A DNA stretch of 6,937 bases, from NCBI GenBank assembly GCA_947177925.1, contig CAMWWJ010000182.1, positions 1 through 6,937 of the forward strand. The letters are read 5' to 3'. The notes under the pieces are model-generated. The model made no database searches. It saw only the letters and a list, made by a program, of their open reading frames with translations, and was not told where the DNA came from. Positions within the stretch are counted from its first letter, which is position 1, and every line of letters starts with the position of its first letter. This DNA is from an uncultured Lachnospiraceae bacterium. GTDB taxonomy: Bacteria; Bacillota; Clostridia; Lachnospirales; Lachnospiraceae. The translations under genes were made by a program, and so were the position numbers. Of this stretch, positions 1 through 5,748 are shown piece after piece.

Positions 1-2
1 AA

Positions 3-71
3 ATAGATGTGTCTGATAGAACACAGGCGGCAGTGTTTGCTATTAAAAATGATATTATAAAGCTATTTTAG
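3..71 (+). CDS. C-terminal end of a LuxR/NarL-type response regulator (partial)
   Basis: An open frame enters from the left edge and gives 22 residues before TAG. The stretch VSDRTQAAVFAIKNDII closely matches the recognition helix and last helix of the LuxR/NarL/FixJ helix-turn-helix, whose usual form is VSdRTQAAvyAikngli. Proteins ending this way are mostly DNA-binding response regulators of two-component systems (LiaR/DegU type), in which the N-terminal receiver domain is phosphorylated by a sensor kinase. The receiver domain and the start of the gene lie outside the window, so a LuxR-type regulator without a receiver cannot be excluded. The stop codon lies 1 bp before the first parS site. 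No separate terminator is visible after it. The family call rests on one short motif. Confidence 0.62.
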   Translation: MDVSDRTQAAVFAIKNDIIKLF

Positions 72-72
72 A

Positions 73-88
73 TGTTTCACGTGAAACA
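73..88. promoter_or_regulatory. parS: parS site 1 (perfect 16-mer)
   Basis: TGTTTCACGTGAAACA is an exact match to the chromosomal parS consensus bound by Spo0J/ParB. The perfect palindrome extends one base each side (72-89). ParB loads here as a CTP-dependent clamp and spreads. The site starts 1 bp after the stop codon of the upstream regulator gene and lies about 1 kb upstream of parA. Confidence 0.95.
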
Positions 89-122
89 TTTTAGGTTTAC
101 TGATAGATAAACCACAAGATAA

Positions 123-138
123 TGTTTCACGTGAAACA
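123..138. promoter_or_regulatory. parS: parS site 2 (perfect 16-mer)
   Basis: This is a second exact TGTTTCACGTGAAACA. The palindrome extends to 20 bp (121-140) and is followed by TTT. Its centre is exactly 50 bp from the centre of site 1. Two perfect sites this close, upstream of parAB, support an origin-proximal ParB loading region. Confidence 0.95.
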
Positions 139-159
139 TTTTTGCGCTAAATATTGTAA

Positions 160-175
160 TGGAAATCGTGAAACA
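160..175 (+). promoter_or_regulatory. decayed parS-like half-site 3
   Basis: The right half CGTGAAACA (167-175) is perfect and is followed by TTTTT, but the left half is lost; 11 of 16 bases match the consensus. A half-site is expected to bind ParB weakly, if at all. It keeps the orientation and row of the two perfect sites, 37 bp after site 2. Confidence 0.45.
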
Positions 176-188
176 TTTTTAAAAGGTT

Positions 189-206
189 TGTTTTGGGCGT
201 GAAACA
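189..206 (+). promoter_or_regulatory. decayed parS-like half-site 4
   Basis: The right half CGTGAAACA (198-206) is again perfect. The left side reads TGTTTT followed by GGG, so the full site would be 18 bp rather than 16 and lacks the CA before CGTG. It lies 31 bp after half-site 3. It overlaps a small inverted repeat (GGCGTGA 196-202 with TCACGCC 219-225). Binding by ParB is unproven. Confidence 0.4.
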
Positions 207-222
207 TATATAAGCAAGTCAC

Positions 223-355
223 GCCAATATCGGAACACTTTTCTATTTAGGCGCGCTTTTGCTCTATAAAAACGTAACAGTACTAGGCTCGAAAAAACCT
301 CGCCAAGTGCTGACGTTTTTAAAAGGTCTGAATAGGAAAGTGTTTCGATATCGGC
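223..355 (-). repeat. palindromic conserved-core element, copy A
   Basis: A 133-bp element made of two 29-nt arms (223-251 and 327-355) around a 75-bp core (252-326). The arms are complementary at 24 of 29 positions, with four more G-U pairs in a plus-strand transcript. The core holds an inner stem (278-288 with 302-312) and flanking paired runs such as AACGT with ACGTT. The core is 70/75 identical, without gaps, to the reverse complement of the core of copy B, whereas the arms differ except for a short inner TTCAGA. Changed arms that still pair, around a fixed core, are what a folded RNA or cruciform DNA would show. Orientation is named relative to copy B. I do not recognise a published family, though I suspect similar repeats occur elsewhere in Lachnospiraceae genomes. 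No transposase is nearby. Confidence 0.8.
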
Positions 356-435
356 TGAACAAAAGAGTTACGACAATTATAGTTTTAACTTGAACAATCA
401 ACGCATATCTATCCAATGATTTGTTTCAAAATGTT

Positions 436-672
436 TTATAATTTGTGAGCTGTAATGATTGTATAGCTATTTGCATTTACTGTTATTTTGCAGTTGTCTA
501 TGGTTGAGTACCAGTTTTTGCCTATCTTTTCAATGACTGTGTCTTTATCTAAAATTTGTGTTTTACACCATTGAACAACGTCATCTACTTCAATTTGCAG
601 ATTCTTTTTTATACGTTCCACACCCATTTCCGTCGTGTGCAGTTTATCAATATTTTCAACCAGGCTATTCAT
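436..672 (-). CDS. DUF3781 family small protein, 78 aa
   Basis: A small soluble protein of unknown function. It resembles the DUF3781 family: LHTTEMGVERIKKNL at residues 11-25, a VVQWCK segment at 32-37, GKNWY at 51-55, and a C-terminal TVNANSYTIITAHK at 64-77, all typical of that family as I remember it. No signal peptide, membrane segment or catalytic motif is visible. The start is supported by GGAGG (complement of 679-683), 6 nt before the ATG, and by a promoter at 702-730. The gene runs against the par operon and lies between the two inverted palindromic elements, so it appears to be a cassette placed between the parS sites and parA. The 80 bases downstream (356-435) hold no gene or clear terminator; copy A could act as one. 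The gene is very probably real; its role is unknown. Confidence 0.85.
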   Translation of the reverse strand: MNSLVENIDKLHTTEMGVERIKKNLQIEVDDVVQWCKTQILDKDTVIEKIGKNWYSTIDNCKITVNANSYTIITAHKL

Positions 673-701
673 TCAATACCTCCGTTATTTATTTCTTTAT
701 A

Positions 702-730
702 AAGATAGCATACTGATTTACCTAAAGCAA
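702..730 (-). promoter_or_regulatory. promoter of the DUF3781 gene
   Basis: Read on the minus strand: -35 TTGCTT (725-730), a 17-bp spacer, then -10 TATCTT (702-707) preceded by TGC, giving an extended -10. Transcription would begin near 695, about 20 nt before the start codon and just ahead of the GGAGG. Confidence 0.55.
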
Positions 731-769
731 GTAAGCCCAATAAATATTTTGTGTTTATAGCAAGATTCA

Positions 770-906
770 GCGGGAAGAGGAGAAGATATGTCTGTTCAGA
801 TCTTTTTAAAGCGTCAGCACTTGGCGAGGTATTTTCGAGCCTAGTACTGTTACGTTTTTATAGAGCGAAAGCGCGTCTGAACGGACATACCTTCTCTTCT
901 TCCCGC
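770..906 (+). repeat. palindromic conserved-core element, copy B
   Basis: A 137-bp element with 31-nt arms (770-800 and 876-906) that are complementary at 28 positions, plus two G-U pairs and one A-C mismatch in a plus-strand RNA. They flank a 75-bp core (801-875) nearly identical to the inverted core of copy A. The inner stem is CAGCACTTGGC (815-825) with GCCTAGTACTG (839-849) around a 13-nt loop, the same loop length as in copy A. The outer arms are purine-rich on the left and pyrimidine-rich on the right, unlike those of copy A. It ends about 70 bp before the parA promoter. It may be a structured RNA, a non-autonomous mobile palindrome, or a transcription barrier between divergent units; the sequence alone does not decide. 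Confidence 0.8.
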
Positions 907-976
907 GTCTCTAGCATCCTTATCAAAAACATTCCAGCAAATTAAAAAAATTCTTATGGATTCTACACAGCATTAA

Positions 977-985
977 TGTTATAAT
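977..985 (+). promoter_or_regulatory. extended -10 promoter of the parA operon
   Basis: TGTTATAAT is a perfect TATAAT preceded by the TGn extension. No good -35 is present at 17 bp (TGGATT at 957-962), which is acceptable for an extended -10 promoter. Transcription should start near 991-993, leaving a leader of about 60 nt before parA. The leader holds a possible stem (TTGTCC 1014-1019 with GGACGA 1031-1036) whose 3' arm touches the ribosome binding site GAAAGGA (1035-1041). Confidence 0.6.
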
Positions 986-1051
986 AACAAACAGACATGA
1001 GGAAAAAAGAAAGTTGTCCGGTGCTTCTATGGACGAAAGGAAAATTGTAAA

Positions 1052-1813
1052 ATGGGTAAAGTAATTGCAGTTGCAAACCAAAAGGGAGGAGTGGGAAAAA
1101 CCACAACCTCTATCAATTTATCAGCTTCTCTTGCAGATAAGGGAAAAAAAGTTTTAGTTATTGATACGGACCCCCAGGGAAATACAACAAGTGGATTTGG
1201 TGTTGATAAGAATGATTTGGAAGATACTATATATGAGCTGATACTAGGTGAATGTTCGATTCATGAATGCATTTTAAAAGATGTAATAAAAAATGTGTCC
1301 TTGTTGCCTTCCAATGTAAATCTTGCTGCGGCAGAGATAGAATTAATCGGAATAGAAAGGAAAGAATATATTTTAAAAAATGAAGTTGACTATGTAAAAG
1401 ATCAGTTTGATTTCATTATTATAGATTGTCCTCCTTCCCTAAATGCATTGACAATTAACGCATTGACAACAGCGGATAGTGTATTGGTTCCCATCCAATG
1501 TGAGTATTATGCTTTGGAAGGTTTAAGTCAGTTAATACACACTGTCAATTTAGTAAAAGAACGCCTCAATCCTGATTTGGAGATGGAAGGAGTTGTCTTT
1601 ACAATGTATGATTCCAGAACCAATCTTTCCATGCAGGTAGTGGAAAATGTAAAAAGCCACTTAAATCAAAATATCTATAAAACAATGATACCAAGAAATA
1701 TCAGGCTTGCGGAAGCGCCAAGTTATGGTATGCCGATACATATGTATGATCCAAAATCAGCAGGAGCAGAAGCATATATGAATCTGGCGGATGAGGTAAT
1801 CAATCATAATTAG
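1052..1813 (+). CDS. parA: ParA/Soj chromosome partition ATPase, 253 aa
   Basis: A Walker-type ATPase that dimerises with ATP, binds DNA non-specifically and is driven by ParB bound at parS. In Bacillota, Soj also controls DnaA and replication initiation. The protein shows the deviant Walker A motif KGGVGKTT at residues 11-18 with signature Lys11, the switch I region VIDTDPQGN at 36-44, and Walker B FIIIDCPPSL at 121-130. The basic C-terminal IPRNIRLAEAPS (213-224) carries arginines at positions used for DNA binding in Soj. The length of 253 is normal for the short chromosomal ParA type, without the N-terminal helix-turn-helix of plasmid type Ia proteins. The ATG follows GAAAGGA. It is the first gene of the row, 70 bp before parB, and the parS sites lie about 900 bp upstream. 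Confidence 0.97.
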   Translation: MGKVIAVANQKGGVGKTTTSINLSASLADKGKKVLVIDTDPQGNTTSGFGVDKNDLEDTIYELILGECSIHECILKDVIKNVSLLPSNVNLAAAEIELIGIERKEYILKNEVDYVKDQFDFIIIDCPPSLNALTINALTTADSVLVPIQCEYYALEGLSQLIHTVNLVKERLNPDLEMEGVVFTMYDSRTNLSMQVVENVKSHLNQNIYKTMIPRNIRLAEAPSYGMPIHMYDPKSAGAEAYMNLADEVINHN

Positions 1814-1816
1814 AAC

Positions 1817-1841
1817 GTTGAATAAAAAATGCGTATTCAAC
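1817..1841 (+). other. hairpin in the parA-parB gap
   Basis: GTTGAATA (1817-1824) and TATTCAAC (1834-1841) form a perfect 8-bp inverted repeat with a 9-nt loop, 3 bp after the parA stop codon. No T-tract follows, so it is not a standard terminator. It may stabilise or process the parA mRNA, or slow read-through into parB. The rest of the gap carries only a weak ribosome binding site (TAGGT, 1872-1876). Confidence 0.4.
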
Positions 1842-1883
1842 TATTGATAAAAGTGTGTCGCAGCGCACAGATAGGTAAAACTT

Positions 1884-2771
1884 ATGGCAGCAAGAGGTTT
1901 GGGAAAGGGACTTGATTCTTTGATTCCTAATGCGGTTGGAGAAGCAAAAGCAAAGAAGGAAGTATCGAAAGAAAAAGTAGAAGAAAGAACAACTCCGGAT
2001 ACCATGGTTAAAATTACTATGGTAGAACCGAATAGAAAGCAGCCCCGCAAAAATTTTGATGAGGATGCATTACTGGAATTATCAGATTCCATCAAACAGT
2101 TCGGCGTGATTCAGCCTATCGTGGTACAGGATAGAAAGGATCATTATGAAATTATTGCAGGGGAACGCCGTTGGCGTGCTGCAAAAATGGCAGGGATTAA
2201 AGAGGTACCTGTTATTATCAAAAATTATACAGAACAGGAAATTGTAGAGATTTCCCTGATTGAAAATATTCAGAGAGAAGATTTAAATCCTATAGAAGAA
2301 GCACAGGCTTATAAACGTTTACTGACAGAATTCAATTTAAAGCAGGATGAGGTTGCAGAAAGAGTTTCCAAGAGCAGGACTGCTGTCACCAATTCCATGC
2401 GTCTGTTAAAGTTAAGTGAAGAAGTGCAGCAGATGGTAATTAACGATATGCTGAGTACAGGACATGCCAGAGCTTTGCTTGCAGTTGAAAATCCGGAAGA
2501 GCAGTATACGCTGGCACAAAAAGTATTTGATGAAAAACTTAGTGTACGTGATGTAGAGAAGCTGGTAAAAAATATACATAAGCCAGCAAAGACAAAAAAA
2601 CCGGATAATAAAGCCTTATCCCTTATCTATCAGGATATCGAAGAAAAACTGAAGCAGGCTTTGAGCACAAAGGTATCGGTAGTTGCAAAAGAAGAGGGAG
2701 CCGGTAAAATTGAAGTTGAATTTTATAACCATGAAGATTTGGAAAGGCTTATGGATATTATAACAAAGTAA
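1884..2771 (+). CDS. parB: ParB/Spo0J chromosome partition protein, 295 aa
   Basis: A CTP-dependent DNA clamp that loads at parS, spreads along the origin region and recruits SMC; it also stimulates ParA ATPase. The N-terminus MAARGLGKGLDSLIP has the conserved short ParA-interacting segment (RGLGKGLD at 4-11). The CTP-binding domain follows: VEPNRKQPRKNF at 47-58, box II GERRWRAAK at 93-101, and box III ENIQREDLNPIEEA at 127-140. The parS-reading helix-turn-helix is at about 153-176 (DEVAERVSKSRTAVTN), with GHARALL at 193-199. The lysine-rich linker (230-243) leads to the dimer domain at about 244-295. Length is normal. The ATG is weakly served by TAGGT 7 nt upstream, but this start gives the canonical N-terminus. 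Its target sites are the parS copies at 73 and 123. Confidence 0.97.
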   Translation: MAARGLGKGLDSLIPNAVGEAKAKKEVSKEKVEERTTPDTMVKITMVEPNRKQPRKNFDEDALLELSDSIKQFGVIQPIVVQDRKDHYEIIAGERRWRAAKMAGIKEVPVIIKNYTEQEIVEISLIENIQREDLNPIEEAQAYKRLLTEFNLKQDEVAERVSKSRTAVTNSMRLLKLSEEVQQMVINDMLSTGHARALLAVENPEEQYTLAQKVFDEKLSVRDVEKLVKNIHKPAKTKKPDNKALSLIYQDIEEKLKQALSTKVSVVAKEEGAGKIEVEFYNHEDLERLMDIITK

Positions 2772-2793
2772 AACTGGTGCAAAAGGAGACACT

Positions 2794-3318
2794 ATGCTTA
2801 CAATGATAATCAGCGAGATTTTTCATAGTATGGGTTTAGACGGAATGGATATAGGTTATCTTTTTATAGGAATGACAGCGTGTATTTTACTGCTTTTGAC
2901 TCTGCTTATTATCAGTTTCCGTAAAACTTCCCGGTTAGAAAAAAGGCTGGATAAATTTATGTTGGGAAAGGATGCAAAAAGTCTTGAAAAAGATATTATT
3001 GCCCTGTATGAAGACAATAAATTTATTAAAATAAATATGGATAAAAATAAAAAAGATATTAATACGCTGTACAAAAATATGGAATCAGCTTTCCAAAAAG
3101 TAGGTATTGTGAAATACGATGCGTTTCAGCAAATGGGCGGCCAGCTCAGTTTTTCACTTGCCCTTTTAGATGAAAATAATAATGGATTTGTATTAAATTC
3201 AGTTCATAGTACAGAAGGTTGTTATACCTATACCAAGGAAATTAAAAATGGAGAATGTGCAATATCGTTGGGAGACGAAGAAAAGAAAGCACTTTCTATG
3301 GCAATAGGTAAAGAGTAA
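2794..3318 (+). CDS. DUF4446 family membrane-anchored protein, 174 aa
   Basis: A protein of unknown function that I recognise as DUF4446. Residues 20-42 (IGYLFIGMTACILLLL onward) form one membrane helix; the short N-terminus is probably outside and the rest inside, since Arg and Lys follow the helix (43-53). Residues 45-100 are charged and helical, likely coiled coil. The family core is at 101-150: KVGIVKYDAF, MGGQLSFSLALLDENN and GFVLNSVHSTEGCYTY. The start has AAAAGGAG 5 nt upstream; the next ATG (2803) would be too far from it. It lies 22 bp after parB. I recall DUF4446 genes often following parB in clostridia, which suggests, without proof, a link to membrane, cell-cycle or envelope functions. 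No catalytic motif is visible. Confidence 0.85.
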   Translation: MLTMIISEIFHSMGLDGMDIGYLFIGMTACILLLLTLLIISFRKTSRLEKRLDKFMLGKDAKSLEKDIIALYEDNKFIKINMDKNKKDINTLYKNMESAFQKVGIVKYDAFQQMGGQLSFSLALLDENNNGFVLNSVHSTEGCYTYTKEIKNGECAISLGDEEKKALSMAIGKE

Positions 3319-3341
3319 GACTAACTTATAGGGATGATGTT

Positions 3342-4391
3342 ATGCGATGGAAAACACTGGATGAACTTAAGGAAAATGAAATTCTTGCGAGACCTATATT
3401 GACAGAAGACTTTCAGGTTATACTGCCGGAAGGCGCTATATTGAAGCGGGGATATATTGAAAAGCTGAGGGAATTAAATATTGCGAAAGTATCTGTCAAG
3501 GAGGATTTTCCTGCGGAAGATGCAGCTATTTTAAAAAAAGAAATAGAGAATCTTGTAAAAGAAAAAGTAAAGGATATTCTGGAAAGGCATACCTATCATC
3601 ACAATGAAGAATTAATGGAATTGTGTGAAACGGCGGATAATATTATTGTCAGTATTGCAGAAGAAAGTGAAGTAGCAGAACAAGTGTTTGATATAAAAGA
3701 AAGAAGTGCAAACATTTATGAACATTCCCTGAATATCTGCATACTTTCTGTTTTAACTGCCTTAAAGTTAAAGCTTCCGCAGGATGTGATTCATGATATT
3801 GGTGTGGGATGCCTTTTGCATGATATTGGGCTCAGGTATTTAACGATAGATTATGAAAATCAAAATCTTTCTAACCTTTCAGAAGCGGATATGGCAGAAT
3901 TTAAAAAACATTCTGTTTATGGCTATTCTGCATTGAAGGAAGAAGGCTGGATATCAGAAACCAGTAAAAATATCATATTGTATCATCATGAGAGAATGGA
4001 TGGTTCAGGATATCCCCTGCATGCTACATCCTTGTCCCTGCCGGTACAAATTGTAACAGTCTGTGATACTTTTGATGAAATGATTTGCGGAATCGGGTGT
4101 GATAAGGTAAAAGTATATGAAGCGGTAGAATATCTGAGAAATTATAAAAATATAAAGTTTAGCGACACAGTGGTAGATATGTTTTTGGAATTTACCGCAG
4201 TGTATCCGGTCGGCACAATTGTTTTGACAAACGAGGGTGAAACAGGATTGGTAATCCGCCAGAATAAAGAATTTCCCGACAGACCGGTTATACGTATTCT
4301 GACAGACAGGTATGGAAGTAAAATGCAGACGGACATTACAAAAGATTTGATAGAAGTACAACATGTATTTATAGAAAAAGTACTGGATTAA
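3342..4391 (+). CDS. HD-GYP domain protein, likely cyclic-dinucleotide phosphodiesterase, 349 aa
   Basis: A cytosolic protein predicted to hydrolyse c-di-GMP or a related cyclic dinucleotide with two or three bound metal ions. The N-terminal domain (1-53) has the pattern seen before many clostridial HD-GYP modules (LDELKENEILARPIL, then ILPEGAILKRGYIEKL). A charged helical linker covers 58-110. The HD-GYP domain spans about 118-285, with His128, HD at 160-161, His190, the HH pair 215-216, the GYP loop DGSGYP at 220-225 and Asp242. The usual HDIGK is HDIGL here, so the lysine after the HD pair is missing; activity could be altered. The C-terminal 286-349 (YPVGTIVLTNEGETGLVI) is the small beta-rich tail common in the family. 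No membrane or receiver domain is seen. It lies 23 bp after the DUF4446 gene and 18 bp before serS. The family call is firm; substrate and activity are inference. Confidence 0.9.
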   Translation: MRWKTLDELKENEILARPILTEDFQVILPEGAILKRGYIEKLRELNIAKVSVKEDFPAEDAAILKKEIENLVKEKVKDILERHTYHHNEELMELCETADNIIVSIAEESEVAEQVFDIKERSANIYEHSLNICILSVLTALKLKLPQDVIHDIGVGCLLHDIGLRYLTIDYENQNLSNLSEADMAEFKKHSVYGYSALKEEGWISETSKNIILYHHERMDGSGYPLHATSLSLPVQIVTVCDTFDEMICGIGCDKVKVYEAVEYLRNYKNIKFSDTVVDMFLEFTAVYPVGTIVLTNEGETGLVIRQNKEFPDRPVIRILTDRYGSKMQTDITKDLIEVQHVFIEKVLD

Positions 4392-4409
4392 AGAAGGAGG
4401 AGCCTATAC

Positions 4410-5693
4410 ATGATAGACATTAAATTTTTAAGGGAGAATCCTGACATTGTAAAGGAAAATATAAAAAAGAAATTTCAGGACGATAAGCTTCCATTAGTGG
4501 ACGAAGTGATTGCACTGGATGTAGAAAGCAGAAAAACAAAACAGGAAGCGGACGAGCTTCGCGCCAACAAAAATAAAATTTCAAAAGAAATCGGCGCATT
4601 GATGGCACAGGGAAAGAAAGAAGAAGCAGAAGCAAAAAAAGCAGAGGTTGCAGCGCAGGCAAAGCGTCTGGCTGAACTAGAGGCAAAGGAACCGGAATAT
4701 CAAGAAAAAATTACAAGCATTATGATGAAAATTCCTCAGATAATTGATGCTTCTGTTCCTATTGGAAAAGATGACAGTGAAAATGTAGAAATCAAAAAAT
4801 ACGGTGAACCAGTAGTTCCTGATTTTGAAGTACCTTATCATGCAGATATTTTGGAAAAAATAAGCGGTCTTGACAAGGACAGTGCCGGAAGAACCAGCGG
4901 TAACGGATTTTACTATCTGATGGGCGATGCGGCGAGAATTCACTCTGCCATGATAAGCTATGCAAGAGATTTTATGATTAACAAAGGCTTTACCTATTGT
5001 ATACCGCCTTTTATGATTCGGAGCAGTGTGGTAAACGGTGTTATGAGTTTTGCAGAAATGGAAGCCATGATGTATAAGATTGAAGGGGAAGACCTTTATC
5101 TGATTGGTACTTCTGAACATTCCATGATTGGCAAGTTCAAAGGACAGATAATAAACGAAGCGGCACTTCCTGTTACTCTGACTTCCTATTCCCCTTGCTT
5201 TAGAAAGGAAGTAGGCTCCCATGGAATAGAAGAAAGAGGCGTATACCGTGTGCATCAGTTTGAAAAACAGGAGATGGTGGTACTCTGTAAACCGGAAGAA
5301 TCCATGGACTGGTACAATAAAATGTGGTCCTATACCGTGGAATTTTTCAGAAGCCTCGATATTCCGGTTCGTACATTGGAGTGCTGTAGCGGCGACTTGG
5401 CTGACCTCAAGGTAAAATCCTGTGATGTGGAAGCGTGGAGCCCTAGACAGAAAAAATATTTTGAGGTAGGTTCCTGCTCAACTTTGGGTGATGCACAGGC
5501 AAGGCGCCTCGGCATCCGTTCCAAAGGTGAAAATGGTACTTACTATCTGCATACATTAAATAATACCGTACTGGCTACACCGAGAGGACTGATTGCTTTC
5601 TTGGAGAATAATGTAAATGAAGATGGCAGCATCAATATTCCTGAAGCGCTCCGTCCTTACATGGGCGGCATAGCAAAAATAGAAAGTAAGTAG
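4410..5693 (+). CDS. serS: seryl-tRNA synthetase, 427 aa
   Basis: A class II aminoacyl-tRNA synthetase that charges tRNA-Ser (and tRNA-Sec where present) in the cytosol. MIDIKFLRENPDIVKENIKK is the standard start. Residues about 27-105 form the long antiparallel coiled-coil arm that grips the tRNA-Ser variable arm. The catalytic domain has motif 1 at about 170-205, the serine-binding TSE at 234-236, motif 2 FRKEVGSHGIEERGVYRVHQ at 264-283, SCS at 355-357, QARR at 363-366, and motif 3 with Arg392 in NNTVLATPRGLIAFLEN (384-400). Motifs 2 and 3 look more like archaeal/eukaryal SerRS than the common bacterial form. Length is normal. A strong AAGGAGG (4394-4400) sits 9 nt before the ATG, and the gene follows the HD-GYP gene by 18 bp. 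No T-box leader is present, so serine-responsive control of that kind is not seen. Confidence 0.96.
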   Translation: MIDIKFLRENPDIVKENIKKKFQDDKLPLVDEVIALDVESRKTKQEADELRANKNKISKEIGALMAQGKKEEAEAKKAEVAAQAKRLAELEAKEPEYQEKITSIMMKIPQIIDASVPIGKDDSENVEIKKYGEPVVPDFEVPYHADILEKISGLDKDSAGRTSGNGFYYLMGDAARIHSAMISYARDFMINKGFTYCIPPFMIRSSVVNGVMSFAEMEAMMYKIEGEDLYLIGTSEHSMIGKFKGQIINEAALPVTLTSYSPCFRKEVGSHGIEERGVYRVHQFEKQEMVVLCKPEESMDWYNKMWSYTVEFFRSLDIPVRTLECCSGDLADLKVKSCDVEAWSPRQKKYFEVGSCSTLGDAQARRLGIRSKGENGTYYLHTLNNTVLATPRGLIAFLENNVNEDGSINIPEALRPYMGGIAKIESK

Positions 5694-5748
5694 GTGTATT
5701 GGGTTTTCTGTTTTGTTTATCAATGAAAAGGGAAAGAAGGTGAGATTC

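Noticed and set aside
121..143. 20-bp palindrome followed by TTT as a terminator of the response regulator gene
   Set aside because: The palindrome has no loop and is exactly a parS site, so its symmetry is explained by ParB binding; the T-run is short.
751..945. 64-codon plus-strand open frame
   Set aside because: It is almost wholly made of palindromic element B, has no ribosome binding site, and its protein resembles nothing; it is a by-product of the repeat.
1..1050. Replication origin (DnaA-box cluster) or CRISPR array in the gene-poor left part
   Set aside because: I saw no TTATCCACA-type boxes and no regularly spaced direct repeats; the repeats here are parS sites and the two inverted elements.
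4300..4409. T-box riboswitch before serS
   Set aside because: The gap to the previous gene is only 18 bp, and I saw no T-box sequence or terminator/antiterminator pair in the end of the HD-GYP gene.
4677..5255. 192-codon minus-strand open frame
   Set aside because: It lies fully inside serS, whose motifs fix the true frame. Other antisense frames in parB, the HD-GYP gene, serS and the DUF3881 gene were rejected for the same reason.
5713..5748. TTG at 5713 as start of the DUF3881 gene
   Set aside because: No ribosome binding site precedes it and it adds twelve residues before the family-typical MHKYLRAIGF; TTG 5749 (or GTG 5740) fits better.
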